DNA of 41,734 nt from Burkholderiales bacterium. GTDB taxonomy: Bacteria > Pseudomonadota > Gammaproteobacteria > Burkholderiales > Burkholderiaceae_C. The notes beneath the pieces are model-generated. The model saw only the letters and a list, made by a program, of their open reading frames with translations. It was not told the origin of the DNA and ran no database searches. Location: contig QBMB01000032.1 in assembly GCA_003241965.1 (NCBI GenBank), forward strand, positions 411 through 42,144, in the 5' to 3' direction. Below are positions 24,920 to 32,327 of this stretch, piece after piece. The position numbers and the translations under genes were made by a program. Position 1 is the first letter of the stretch, and each line of letters begins with the position of its first letter.

Positions 24920-25004
24920 GGCACCCCTGCGGTGCCAACTTCAACCAACCCGCCGGGTGCACTCACTGCCCGGTCGGGCTTGAGGCTCCCGGCTTTTCTT
25001 TTTT
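24920..25004 (+). promoter_or_regulatory. Attenuator-like leader before the gene at 25014
   Basis: GGCACC (24920-24925) pairs with GGTGCC (24931-24936). CCGGG (24953-24957) can pair with CCCGG (24969-24973). GTCGGG (24973-24978) pairs with CCCGGC (24988-24993) and is followed at once by TTTTCTTTTTT, an intrinsic-terminator form placed directly ahead of the GGAAGA ribosome site. Read-through would be needed to express the gene, so transcription attenuation is likely. The middle segment shares about 20 bases with the element at 24280. Confidence 0.55.
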
Positions 25005-25013
25005 GGAAGAACC

Positions 25014-25868
25014 ATGAACCTCAAAGACCAAGCCCGCATCTGGATCAAGACTGTGGTGGGCAACCACCTCGGGCGCAACATCCGGACCTTCAAGTTCGTC
25101 ACCTACACGGGTGAGACCAGCCACAACCAACTCGGCGGTGTCAGCTATCTGCTGCCGGCCGAGGGCAAGGTTGTCGAGCAAGGCGAGGACTTCACCCTGA
25201 TCAAAACCGGTCCGGGTTCGTTCACCATCGTTGTCAGCAAGCTGCTCAGCGAGCCTGTGGCGCTGGAAGACAAAGTCTCCGTGAGCTTCTACAAGCTGCG
25301 CCGTTTCGACGGCACGGCCGCAGACGGCAGCGATGACTCCTCGGTGGACGGCTGCCGCACAGTCATGATCACCGGGGCCGAGACCCGTTTCCCGGCAACC
25401 TGGGAGGGTCGCTACCTCGGCATCAACGAACGGTTCGGCGCGAGCTACACCGTCATCCAGAACCCCTACCTGCGCGACATGATCACGCAGATGGAGCGGG
25501 AAAAGGTGGACGGCGGCCTGCGCTGTACCGTCAACGTCCTGGTGGACGCCGGCGCGACCAGCCTGACATTCACCGACCCGGTGGAGGAGGAAAGCGTGGC
25601 CACGCCCCCAGGGATGACCGCGCAGATCGCGAGCAGCAAATTCACCGGTTCAGTCTTTGTAGGCTACGACCGCGGTGCTGACACCTACTTCATCGACCTG
25701 ACGGCAGGCGAGGGGGGTGATACGCGCCGCATCGATGACGTCCACTTCAACGAGTTGGGCGAACGCCTGATCGAAGCGATTGATGACCGCGAATGGCTCA
25801 AGGCCAAGGTGGTGATCACGAAGAAGGCCCCGAAGAAAAAGGCCCAACCGCAACCCGAACTCGTCTGA
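25014..25868 (+). CDS. Hypothetical protein, 284 aa
   Basis: Starts MNLKDQARIWIKTVVGNH with GGAAGA six bases upstream. A soluble, mostly beta-rich protein with segments such as FTLIKTGPGSFTIVVSKL and RCTVNVLVDAGATSLTF, and a lysine/proline-rich tail (KKAPKKKAQPQPELV). No recognised family, signal peptide or membrane helix. It is the last gene of the rightward set, closed by a strong terminator, and its expression seems controlled by the attenuator-like leader in front. Confidence 0.65.
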   Translation: MNLKDQARIWIKTVVGNHLGRNIRTFKFVTYTGETSHNQLGGVSYLLPAEGKVVEQGEDFTLIKTGPGSFTIVVSKLLSEPVALEDKVSVSFYKLRRFDGTAADGSDDSSVDGCRTVMITGAETRFPATWEGRYLGINERFGASYTVIQNPYLRDMITQMEREKVDGGLRCTVNVLVDAGATSLTFTDPVEEESVATPPGMTAQIASSKFTGSVFVGYDRGADTYFIDLTAGEGGDTRRIDDVHFNELGERLIEAIDDREWLKAKVVITKKAPKKKAQPQPELV

Positions 25869-25920
25869 GTTTCAACGCCTACTCCTGCCCTTCGGGGCTT
25901 GGGCAATCGGCACCATGAAT

Positions 25921-25959
25921 AAAGCCCCGGCCACCATTGAAAGGTGGTCCGGGGCTTTT
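25921..25959. terminator. Bidirectional intrinsic terminator
   Basis: AAAGCCCCGG plus CCACC pair with GGTGG plus TCCGGGGCTTT across an ATTGAAA loop. The poly-A on the left and poly-T on the right let it work on both strands. It separates the rightward set ending at 25868 from the leftward gene ending at 26028. Confidence 0.88.
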
Positions 25960-26027
25960 CTGTTTTTAGCTCGCAGTTGCGATTGCGATGATACGGCGGC
26001 AACGCGGTGCAAATACTCCTTCCAGCG

Positions 26028-26711
26028 TCAATTCGGCAACGCGCGTCGCCCGAAGGCCGCTCGCATTGAAGCTTGAAACTCCGGCTTGCCGCCGTACGAA
26101 GGATGGCGAACGGACAGATCGCAAGCAAGACCCATTCGGTCCATCAGGCCTTGCGATTTCTTTCCGATCGCGACCAGTTTCGCCTTGGGAAACGCGGCCC
26201 TCAGCGCGAGCATTGCGGGTTTACCCTCCATCACCTCGCTCGTTGATGGGGTCCGATTGCAAAGGGGATTGTCTGGGAGGTGCGGATGCATTTGGATGGC
26301 ATTCCACAAGACTGCCTTTTCGGCGAGTCCTACTTCGTAAAGGATTTCCCACACGGCGGCAGCGCTGCCTTCTTTGAATGGACCGCTCGCGTACCCTGAA
26401 AGACGCTCGTAGCCACGCGCGACACGGGGAATCGCGCCGCTGAGTATCTGATCCTCGCAGGTGAAGGCAACACCAGACACGGCTGCCCCGCGCCAGCCAG
26501 GCGCTTCGCCGACGAGGATCACCTCGGGATCGCAATCGAGGTGTGCTCCAAGTCGCCCAAGCTTCGCCTTAGGACTGTTGCCATGTGCGTCCATTTGGTG
26601 AGGCGTAGCGTAGGGATTGAACAACCCCTCCCGGGTAGGAGGGAGCAGGGAGGCAAGCTCCTGAGCCAAAGCCATCGCCGTTGGACTCACGGAATAGCCC
26701 TCAGTCATCAT
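26028..26711 (-). CDS. Uracil-DNA glycosylase superfamily protein
   Basis: 227-228 residues from tandem ATGs at 26711/26708. Two signature motifs of the uracil-DNA glycosylase fold are visible: ILVGEAPGWRGAA (motif 1, GExPG, about 60 residues in) and LSVRHPSYGGKPE near the C terminus (motif 2, HPS). The central WNAIQMHPHLPDN fits the usual Asn/aromatic region. The N-terminal half lacks the four iron-sulfur cysteines of families 4 and 5, so the subfamily is unclear. The family removes uracil or related bases; on a mobile replicon it could repair or modify DNA. The start overlaps the 57-residue gene by 11 bases. Confidence 0.75.
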   Translation of the reverse strand: MMTEGYSVSPTAMALAQELASLLPPTREGLFNPYATPHQMDAHGNSPKAKLGRLGAHLDCDPEVILVGEAPGWRGAAVSGVAFTCEDQILSGAIPRVARGYERLSGYASGPFKEGSAAAVWEILYEVGLAEKAVLWNAIQMHPHLPDNPLCNRTPSTSEVMEGKPAMLALRAAFPKAKLVAIGKKSQGLMDRMGLACDLSVRHPSYGGKPEFQASMRAAFGRRALPN

Positions 26712-26874
26712 GGTTCCCAAACTGGTCGATGCTGCCGTGGTTGTGGGTAACGGCCCGGCCCCCACCGCTGGAACCTCCCTCGTCGTCATCCCCGCCACCA
26801 CCATCACTGGTCAGACCTTTGAAGCCAAGGTACGCGATCAAAACGATACCAATCAACGAAAGCAAAGTTGCCAT
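26701..26874 (-). CDS. 57-residue single-pass membrane protein
   Basis: Found by direct reading. Starts MATLLSLIGIVLIAYLGFKG at 26874 with TGAGGTAG about ten bases upstream. Residues 3-18 form one hydrophobic helix, and the rest is a Gly/Asp/Ser-rich tail (SDGGGGDDEGGSSGGGRAV) ending NHDD. Its stop overlaps the start of the glycosylase gene (ATGATGACTGA), so both are translated from one message. No family recognised. Confidence 0.6.
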   Translation of the reverse strand: MATLLSLIGIVLIAYLGFKGLTSDGGGGDDDEGGSSGGGRAVTHNHGSIDQFGNHDD

Positions 26875-26884
26875 TTCATCTACC

Positions 26885-27232
26885 TCAATGATTCAGGCGC
26901 CACTCAGGCAGCGCCATGTTCTTTTTCACGGCCAACGCCATCGTGGCCACCGTCTTCACATACGCCAGCCGCTGGCCGAACGTCTTGGGCTCGGGCATGT
27001 CCCGCAGTCCCAGTTCGTCGACCATTTCCTCCAGGAGCGGGTCCAGGTGGGCGGCATGCTTCCACTCAGGCACCACCACCTCGGGGCGGCTGATGCGCAG
27101 CTTGATCTTCAGGAGATCGCGGCCGTACAGGCTCCCCAACAGCCAGTGCGGCTCTTTGGTGGCAGCCTCGACGGGAGCGTAGTGCTCGCGGAAGTCTGCA
27201 ACGGTCATATCGATTTCGGCCAGGTAAGACAT
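26885..27232 (-). CDS. Hypothetical protein, 115 aa
   Basis: Starts MSYLAEIDMTVADFREHY at 27232, chosen over an upstream frame start at 27280 because of AGAGAGGA eight bases before it. Soluble and predicted helical; segments include PHWLLGSLYGRDLLKIKLRI and KTFGQRLAYVKTVATMALAV. No known family. It precedes the 57-residue membrane gene by 10 bases and so heads the minus-strand unit that includes the glycosylase-fold gene. Confidence 0.6.
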   Translation of the reverse strand: MSYLAEIDMTVADFREHYAPVEAATKEPHWLLGSLYGRDLLKIKLRISRPEVVVPEWKHAAHLDPLLEEMVDELGLRDMPEPKTFGQRLAYVKTVATMALAVKKNMALPEWRLNH

Positions 27233-27304
27233 TTTCGTCCTCTCTTTCGGTTTGCTTGCTACTAGGTTCTCACGTATCAAGCTCGTGTCAAGGGCGCTTC
27301 AAAC

Positions 27305-27331
27305 GAAAAAAGGGCCGACTTTCGTCAGCCC
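27305..27331 (-). terminator. Intrinsic terminator of the par operon
   Basis: On the minus strand GGGCTGAC (27331-27324) pairs with GTCGGCCC (27319-27312) over a GAAA loop, followed by a run of Ts. It lies 28 bases after the stop of the parR-like gene. Confidence 0.8.
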
Positions 27332-27358
27332 CCTTTCCTGCACGGATAGCGCCTGCGT

Positions 27359-27703
27359 CTAGTGCGCTGCCAGCTTGTAGGTCTCACCGAACATCCGCCC
27401 GAAACTGTTGAGTTCAGCTTCGTCGGTGTCGCTGTTCACCACGCTCGTTGCCGGAACAGGCGCCACGCCCGCTTCGGCGGAATCTGCGGCTGGCCGCTGA
27501 AGTGTGACCGGCGCCTGCGTTGAGGAGGATCCCCCGTTTCGCAACATATCCTTCTTGAACAGCCACCCAAGGTAAGCCAGCTGGTACACGGTGGTCGAAA
27601 GCGTCGATGGGTCCAACCGGTCCAGATACTCCATCAGGCCGTCGGCGTCCTTTGGAAAGCGAAGGCGCACCCGCACGCCAGTTCCTTCTTTGGATGAAGC
27701 CAT
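27359..27703 (-). CDS. ParR/StbB-like partition adaptor (by context)
   Basis: 114 residues from the ATG at 27703 with GGAGAG about ten bases upstream, 17 bases after the parM stop. The N-terminal half (TGVRVRLRFPKDADGLMEYL, DRLDPSTLSTTVYQLAYLGW) fits the size and helical style of the small DNA-binding adaptor that joins the centromere to ParM filaments; the rest is a Ser/Ala/Pro-rich tail. Sequence alone does not prove homology, so the call rests mainly on position between parM and the operon terminator. Confidence 0.55.
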   Translation of the reverse strand: MASSKEGTGVRVRLRFPKDADGLMEYLDRLDPSTLSTTVYQLAYLGWLFKKDMLRNGGSSSTQAPVTLQRPAADSAEAGVAPVPATSVVNSDTDEAELNSFGRMFGETYKLAAH

Positions 27704-27720
27704 GCTCGTTGCTCTCCGGG

Positions 27721-28806
27721 TCAACGGTTCGCACTTCCCATGCGCTGGGTGTACTCGGCGACGATCTGGAAGCCCCGCACGTTCGAGAAGGCCGCGCCGG
27801 CGTCGATGCGAAGGCGCGGGCGCAGCTCAGGGTGCTGCTCACGCAGATAATCGTAGAACACCGCACCGCCACCACCGCACACCAGGATGCTGTGAAAGTC
27901 CTCCAGAGCGCCGATGGTGTCGAGCATCGCGTTGTAGCCCCCGCGCAGCACGTCGCTGATGGCCCCCGAGAAGTCGGACATCGCGTATTCCACACCCGAG
28001 ATGCGGATCGTCTCGTTGCGCTCGCGGATCGCTGCATCGATTTCTTGAATGATGCTGTACTGGCCGCGCAGGCTTGGGTTGATCATCTTGGCCACGGCGG
28101 AAGCGCAGGCCAGCATCGATTCTGGATGCGCACCGGACCGCTCGTAGTTGGGAGCCTTGTCACGGGCAACAAGGAAGTCGATGGTGCCGCCGCCCACGTC
28201 GATGACCAAGTTCCACCCGCTCAGATTGAAGTCGGGATGGGTCAGGCCGTAGTTGTACAGAGCGCCCATAGGCTGAACCATCACCGAGGCATCCACCACC
28301 GTGACATGGCGCGCACCGACACTGGGATCGGGGCTCACGACTTCATGACGGCCGACCACGATGCTGCGAAGCCGATCACGGTATTCAAGGTACGTGTTCA
28401 GCGGCAACCCCACCGTCAGGTGCTCGATCGCCATTTCTTGCGGGTTGCCAGCATCCTCCAGCATGTAGTGCATCGCACCGCGCATCAGTGCAAGGTACGA
28501 GGGGGAGGTGCAGTAGTCCTTCATCACATGTCGAGGCTGGACGCCCTTCAGGTGCATGTCCACGCCGCGGCCTGCGAAGTGGGGGACGCCGTTGACTTCG
28601 CTGATGCAGCCGTCAGCACCGTGCGTACCAGGCGCGTGCATGAACGTGGCATTTGGCCGCAACGTGGCAGTGATGGATGGGAACAAGTCGGCGTGAACCA
28701 TGTTGATCCCGTTGACCTGCTTGCGGCCGCAGGTGAATTTCGTGTTGGCGTACCCCACGTCGATGGCTCGAGCTGGGACGCTGGTGATGTTCGTATCGCG
28801 TTTCAT
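27721..28806 (-). CDS. parM: Actin-like plasmid segregation ATPase ParM/StbA
   Basis: 361 residues from the ATG at 28806 (AAGGAGAG upstream). The actin-type nucleotide site is clear: phosphate-1 AIDVGYANTKF (about 14-24), phosphate-2 LVIDVGGGTIDFLVAR (about 200-215) and the adenosine motif SILVCGGGGAVFYDYL (about 315-330). ParM filaments push plasmid copies apart when capped by ParR bound to the centromere. The frame extends 44 codons further upstream but that part crosses the repeat region. The downstream parR-like gene, the terminator and the upstream palindromic repeats complete a type II partition locus. Confidence 0.85.
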   Translation of the reverse strand: MKRDTNITSVPARAIDVGYANTKFTCGRKQVNGINMVHADLFPSITATLRPNATFMHAPGTHGADGCISEVNGVPHFAGRGVDMHLKGVQPRHVMKDYCTSPSYLALMRGAMHYMLEDAGNPQEMAIEHLTVGLPLNTYLEYRDRLRSIVVGRHEVVSPDPSVGARHVTVVDASVMVQPMGALYNYGLTHPDFNLSGWNLVIDVGGGTIDFLVARDKAPNYERSGAHPESMLACASAVAKMINPSLRGQYSIIQEIDAAIRERNETIRISGVEYAMSDFSGAISDVLRGGYNAMLDTIGALEDFHSILVCGGGGAVFYDYLREQHPELRPRLRIDAGAAFSNVRGFQIVAEYTQRMGSANR

Positions 28807-28900
28807 GGGACTCTCCTTGAAGAAATTGCATGCACGGGGTGTGCTGGTAGGGGAGTTTCTGGTCGCATGCACAAGTGCGCAAGCGATGGCGACCAGTCCG

Positions 28901-28937
28901 TGGCCCGGAGTGGTCCGGAGCGGGCCACTCCGGGCCA
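28901..28937. repeat. parC-like palindromic repeat, copy 1
   Basis: TGGCCCGGAGTGG (28901-28913) and its exact complement (28925-28937) flank an 11-base centre. First of three 37-bp repeats upstream of parM; 95 bases before its start. Confidence 0.7.
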
Positions 28938-28974
28938 ATGCCAGCTAGAAGGAGTGAGGAAACGGTACGTGTGC

Positions 28975-29011
28975 TGGCCCGGGGTGGCCCGCGCCGGGCC
29001 GTTCCGGGCCA
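28975..29011. repeat. parC-like palindromic repeat, copy 2
   Basis: 37 bp beginning TGGCCCGGGGTGG, starting 74 bases after copy 1. The outer 8 bp are palindromic (TGGCCCGG/CCGGGCCA), and an inner GGCCC-GCGCC-GGGCC palindrome is present. Confidence 0.7.
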
Positions 29012-29056
29012 CACCAAGTACATGAGGGAGAAAAATGGGCTTTGACTCCCATCGTC

Positions 29057-29093
29057 TGGCCCGGGGTGGCCCGCGCCGGGCCATTCCGGGCCA
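29057..29093. repeat. parC-like palindromic repeat, copy 3
   Basis: 37 bp differing from copy 2 at a single base (ATT for GTT in the right arm), starting 82 bases after copy 2. Together the three copies are a good candidate for the centromere and autoregulatory operator of the par operon. Confidence 0.7.
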
Positions 29094-29474
29094 GGGAGCG
29101 TAGAGGTGCAACGCGCGGCCCAGCCATACGTGCACGACAACCCAATCCTCGCGCTCGCCCAACAGATCTGGTCCTTCAGTCAGGTCATGGATGAAAGCGC
29201 AGGGCGAACCTCTGTTGAAGCCTCACAGACCCACTTACCGCCAAGCAAAGTTGAGTCCTCCAGATGAGATGTCAACAAGGGGCACTGGTATCAATGGAGG
29301 AGAGACAAAAAATGAACGCTTAAAGACAGAGTGATAACAAGAGGGTTGTATTGCAAGCCATTTTTTCCAACATACAAAGAGAGGAAAGGGGGAAGGAAAG
29401 CTTTCTTTAGTCTGTGGATAACCCAACGACAGCACGAACGGCGAGCGCGGTTGCCCACAACTGGTCCGCATCAC
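29094..29474. other. Non-coding region with DnaA box; possible replication origin
   Basis: No convincing gene. AT-rich, purine-rich stretch at about 29270-29420 (runs of A and G, TTTTTT at 29361) followed by a perfect DnaA box on the minus strand, TTATCCACA (complement of 29413-29421). Near-matches TTGCCCACA occur at 29451-29459 and 29742-29750. The pairing of an AT-rich block and a DnaA box beside the partition locus fits an origin, but no iteron array or initiator gene was identified. Confidence 0.4.
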
Positions 29475-29503
29475 GTGACAGGACTCAGAACAGCCCCTAC
29501 TAT
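29475..29503 (+). promoter_or_regulatory. Candidate promoter of the structured RNA/recombinase unit
   Basis: GTGACA (29475-29480), a 17-base spacer and TACTAT (29498-29503). Transcription from about 29510 would cross the hairpin-rich region and reach the recombinase start at 30356. The 380 bases between this site and the first clear hairpin at 29891 hold no gene I can support. Confidence 0.4.
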
Positions 29504-29890
29504 CCGCTTCGCTGTACCTCGGTACGTCGACATCCCGGTTCACTCCAGTGATGTCCTAGCCCATCGGGCAAACCGCCAACCGACGCTCCACTGTGAGTGT
29601 CCTAAGGCAACAAGTCGGCCTCCCACGTTGGAAGTCGCAAACCAAGACGGTGCTCTGTATGGGGCATCGCAAAACAGGTCGCATAAAGACCAGCTGCTGA
29701 GCCCGCGATGCGGTTCAGAAGTGGTGGCCCCCGGATGGGGATTGCCCACAGCAAGCTAACAAGGCCTTCCTATGGAGGTCGCCAGCCAACGCTCCGAGCT
29801 ACGGAGCATGTGTGGACGCGCAAGCGTATAGATCAACTCACGTTTTGACTTTGCTCTGACGACTACCTCCGGGTGGCACGTCACAAGTAC

Positions 29891-30324
29891 CTCCCGCCTG
29901 GCAATTGAGCCGGGAGCCCTCTGGGCCTAAAAAGGGGCAGGTTGGACAAGCAGCAAAGGACAACGCCGCCAAATCAGTCTGGCGGTGAAGTGAGTTCACC
30001 TGGGTAGTGAATAACTACTCTGGTCTAGCCCACCACACAAGGCTCTGTCTCAAGAAGACAGTACCCCCCCGACGCCATCACTGCGTCGGGGTGCCCATCT
30101 AGTAAGGATGGGGGTCACACGGGGATTCCACCCGTGCCGACAGGATGGCTTGCTAACGAAAAACGGAAACCACTGAAGACTGTTGTGCCTTGCCCAGGGG
30201 CCTTGTACCGGGCGAACCAGTAGCGAAGAGATGAAAAAGGAGCCAGAGCGATCTGGAGGTCTGAGGTTGCTTGGAGGGTTGACACATGCAGGTAGCGAAA
30301 GCCGCCTTCAGGTGTGAACCCTCC
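29891..30324 (+). ncRNA. Candidate structured non-coding RNA upstream of the recombinase
   Basis: At least nine consecutive stems: CTCCCG 29891/29911; CCGCC 29966/29981; GGTGAA 29984/29995; GTAGT 30004/30014; CTGTCT 30045/30056; a perfect 9-bp CCCCGACGC 30067/30083; CCCATC 30094/30107; CACGGG 30118/30131; CCAGA 30243/30252 capped by a GCGA tetraloop; and a long arm GGAGGGTT-ACAC pairing 30273-30285 with 30312-30324, topped by a GAAA loop (30297-30300). Loops are short and stems closely packed, with no open reading frame of quality. It ends 32 bases before the recombinase ATG. It does not show group II domain V, RNase P, tmRNA or a riboswitch core I know. It could be an independent RNA or a long regulatory leader. 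Confidence 0.6.
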
Positions 30325-30328
30325 AGGT

Positions 30329-30358
30329 GGAGAGTCATGTCAGAAAAGGAGAGTCATG
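30329..30358 (+). promoter_or_regulatory. Duplicated ribosome site and start codon
   Basis: GGAGAGTCATG occurs at 30329-30339 and again at 30348-30358. The first ATG (30337) opens a 24-codon frame overlapping the recombinase start in another frame; the second leads the recombinase. A leader peptide with translational coupling is possible. Confidence 0.45.
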
Positions 30359-31849
30359 ATGGACGAAGGCAAGTCGTTTGGTATGGGCGATGCATCCGCA
30401 GGTGGAAATGAGGCTGGACGGTCGTATAACGGTCCTCCATCCCGGCCGAAGAAGAAAGCAACATTTCAACGCAAGTCACGTGCACAGACCCTGAAGCGGG
30501 GAGGACCTGGCAGTGCCAAGCCACGTTCGGACCACGCCATCGCGGTGTATCCGAACGACCCGCAAAAGCAGATGGCAATCTTTCTGGACGGGCTGGATCC
30601 TCAGTCTTTCATCGGACGTGAACGTTCGGTGTCGCACCTCACGGAAACGCGCTTCGGTCAAACCCTCAAACGCATGATCGGTGAACTAAGCGAACTGAAC
30701 ATGCCTATCCAGCGCATTGACCAGGTCAGCCGCCGCCACGCAGCTGCCCTGGTCGTGCGCTGGTTGAACGAAGAAAAGCAGTGTGCTGCCACCGTCAACA
30801 ACAAGGTGAGTTTCATCCGCAAGTACTGCGAACTCATTGGGAAGGTGGGCGCGATCCCCAAGGGAGAGGAGTGGTACCAACTTCTGGAATCGAAGGGCGT
30901 ACCGCGCAGTGCCTTAGTGCGCCAGCAGGTGGCCTATGGCAGCAAGACCTGGAGCGCTGCAGGAATCCAGCCCATTGGCATCGCCGCTCTGTTGGCGGAG
31001 GATCATTACCACGAGTCATTGCTCGTCGAGCTGATGTATTACTTCGGGTTGCGGGTGTCGGAGGCGCTCAGTCTCAACCCCACCCGCTCAGATGTTGTGG
31101 GCGGTCTGATGTTGACGTCAGGCACCAAGGGCGGGAAGGATCGCCTGGTCCCCTACATGGACGACGCTGAAATTAAAGCAAAGCAGCGTGACGTGTTGGA
31201 CCGTGCGATCGCATGGGTGAACAAGAACAACCGGCGTGGTGACATGGGCTACCCGGGACTGTCAATGGAGAAGTCCCGTCAGAAGTACTACAACACGCTG
31301 CATTCGGTGGGCGTGACAAAAGCGCACATGGGTGTTGTCAGCCATGGTTTGAGGCACGAGTACGCTGCCAACATGTTCGAGCAGATCACTGGGCATCGCC
31401 CCCCTGTGGAAGGACAAGAGCCATCGGATTGGTTCAAGAACAACCGGGAACTGGTCGATCACGCCTACCTCAAGGTGTCGGAGGCATTGGGCCACTGGCG
31501 CAAGAGCATCTCAGCTGCGTACCTTGGCTCCATCGCAGGGATGAGCAAGACGCAGAAGCATCGCATCGAAAAGCTGATCGAGATGTTCCAGAACACGCCT
31601 GGCGTAGCTGAAGGCTTGCTTGCGGTGGGCATCGAGCGTGCGTGGCTGACCGGTCGCGGTGGTCAAGGCATCCAGCTGGCCCTTCACGAGCGGATTCAAC
31701 TCACGGTGTCTTTGAAACAGGGCGGGTCGTGGTCTGTTCTCAACGACGCACACGCCTTGCTCGAAAAGTTGCTTCCTGGCCGCGTGATGGTCGCGCCATT
31801 GCTCGGTGGCGTGCAACCCGATGACGGCGTGGAGGTTTTTCTGGACTGA
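30356..31849 (+). CDS. Tyrosine recombinase (integrase family), intact
   Basis: 497 residues from the ATG at 30356 (or 30359), with AAAAGGAG seven bases upstream. A basic, disordered N-terminal tail (1-60) precedes the core-binding domain and the catalytic domain. All active-site residues can be seen: Arg233 in YFGLRVSEAL, Lys in SGTKGGKDRLVPY, His330 and Arg333 in VSHGLRHEYA, His380 in EALGHWRKS and the nucleophile Tyr389 in ISAAYLGS. A C-terminal extension of about 100 residues follows the tyrosine. The enzyme should perform site-specific recombination, resolving plasmid multimers or integrating an element. No att site or excisionase was found nearby; the structured RNA directly upstream is its most unusual feature. 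Confidence 0.85.
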   Translation: MMDEGKSFGMGDASAGGNEAGRSYNGPPSRPKKKATFQRKSRAQTLKRGGPGSAKPRSDHAIAVYPNDPQKQMAIFLDGLDPQSFIGRERSVSHLTETRFGQTLKRMIGELSELNMPIQRIDQVSRRHAAALVVRWLNEEKQCAATVNNKVSFIRKYCELIGKVGAIPKGEEWYQLLESKGVPRSALVRQQVAYGSKTWSAAGIQPIGIAALLAEDHYHESLLVELMYYFGLRVSEALSLNPTRSDVVGGLMLTSGTKGGKDRLVPYMDDAEIKAKQRDVLDRAIAWVNKNNRRGDMGYPGLSMEKSRQKYYNTLHSVGVTKAHMGVVSHGLRHEYAANMFEQITGHRPPVEGQEPSDWFKNNRELVDHAYLKVSEALGHWRKSISAAYLGSIAGMSKTQKHRIEKLIEMFQNTPGVAEGLLAVGIERAWLTGRGGQGIQLALHERIQLTVSLKQGGSWSVLNDAHALLEKLLPGRVMVAPLLGGVQPDDGVEVFLD

Positions 31850-31876
31850 GTTGCGACACCGTGGCTGGGCGTGGAG

Positions 31877-32209
31877 CTATACCGCGTTGGATGGGGTGCT
31901 CGTTTCTGGGGTGCCTTTGAAGGCCAGAACGAGCATCAACATCCCAGCCACGGGTGGAATGCACAGCAGCAACGCCCACCAGCCAGAGCCCAAGCCATCG
32001 CGAGATCGCTTGATCACCTGCAATGCGATGGCCAGCAGGACCAGGAGGAACGCAATACCGCCGAAAAGGCTTCTGCTCTGGCCGAACAACACGACGATGG
32101 CGACCGCACCAGCCAACAGAAAGAGCATTCGCAGGCTGTAGGCAGATCTGGAAATGCGGCCCTTGGGGCTCCAGAAGTATTCAGGTGGATTCGTATCGGT
32201 CGCGGTCAT
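31877..32209 (-). CDS. DUF805-family membrane protein
   Basis: 110 residues. FWSPKGRISRSAYSLRML at the start, a conserved RSRDGLGSGWWALLLCIPPV near residue 70 and three or four hydrophobic helices match the DUF805 family of small inner-membrane proteins, whose function is unknown. It is convergent with the recombinase gene, 27 bases apart, with no strong terminator between them, and divergent from the secreted protein at 32328. Confidence 0.75.
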   Translation of the reverse strand: MTATDTNPPEYFWSPKGRISRSAYSLRMLFLLAGAVAIVVLFGQSRSLFGGIAFLLVLLAIALQVIKRSRDGLGSGWWALLLCIPPVAGMLMLVLAFKGTPETSTPSNAV

Positions 32210-32327
32210 TGAGGGGCCTTGAATGTGAGGGCCGGAATGCTACCGTGAACTGGACCACACAAAACGCGCCGAAGCGATTCACGGCGCACAACGACAACTG
32301 AAAATTGGACCTGAAGGAAACGAACAC

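Noticed and set aside
28901-29093. The par repeats as a CRISPR array
   Set aside because: Only three copies, palindromic throughout, spacers of 37 and 45 bases with no cas gene in the window; the partition context explains them better.
29331-29759. Open frame of 142 codons in the non-coding stretch
   Set aside because: No ribosome site, irregular composition, and it crosses the DnaA box and candidate promoter.
30279-30284. Perfect TTGACA upstream of the recombinase
   Set aside because: No -10 box at a suitable distance and the bases are part of the long terminal stem of the structured RNA.
29891-30324. Group II intron, RNase P RNA, tmRNA or B12-type riboswitch
   Set aside because: None of the diagnostic cores (domain V, P4 region, tRNA-like ends, B12 box) could be found, and no reverse transcriptase is encoded nearby.
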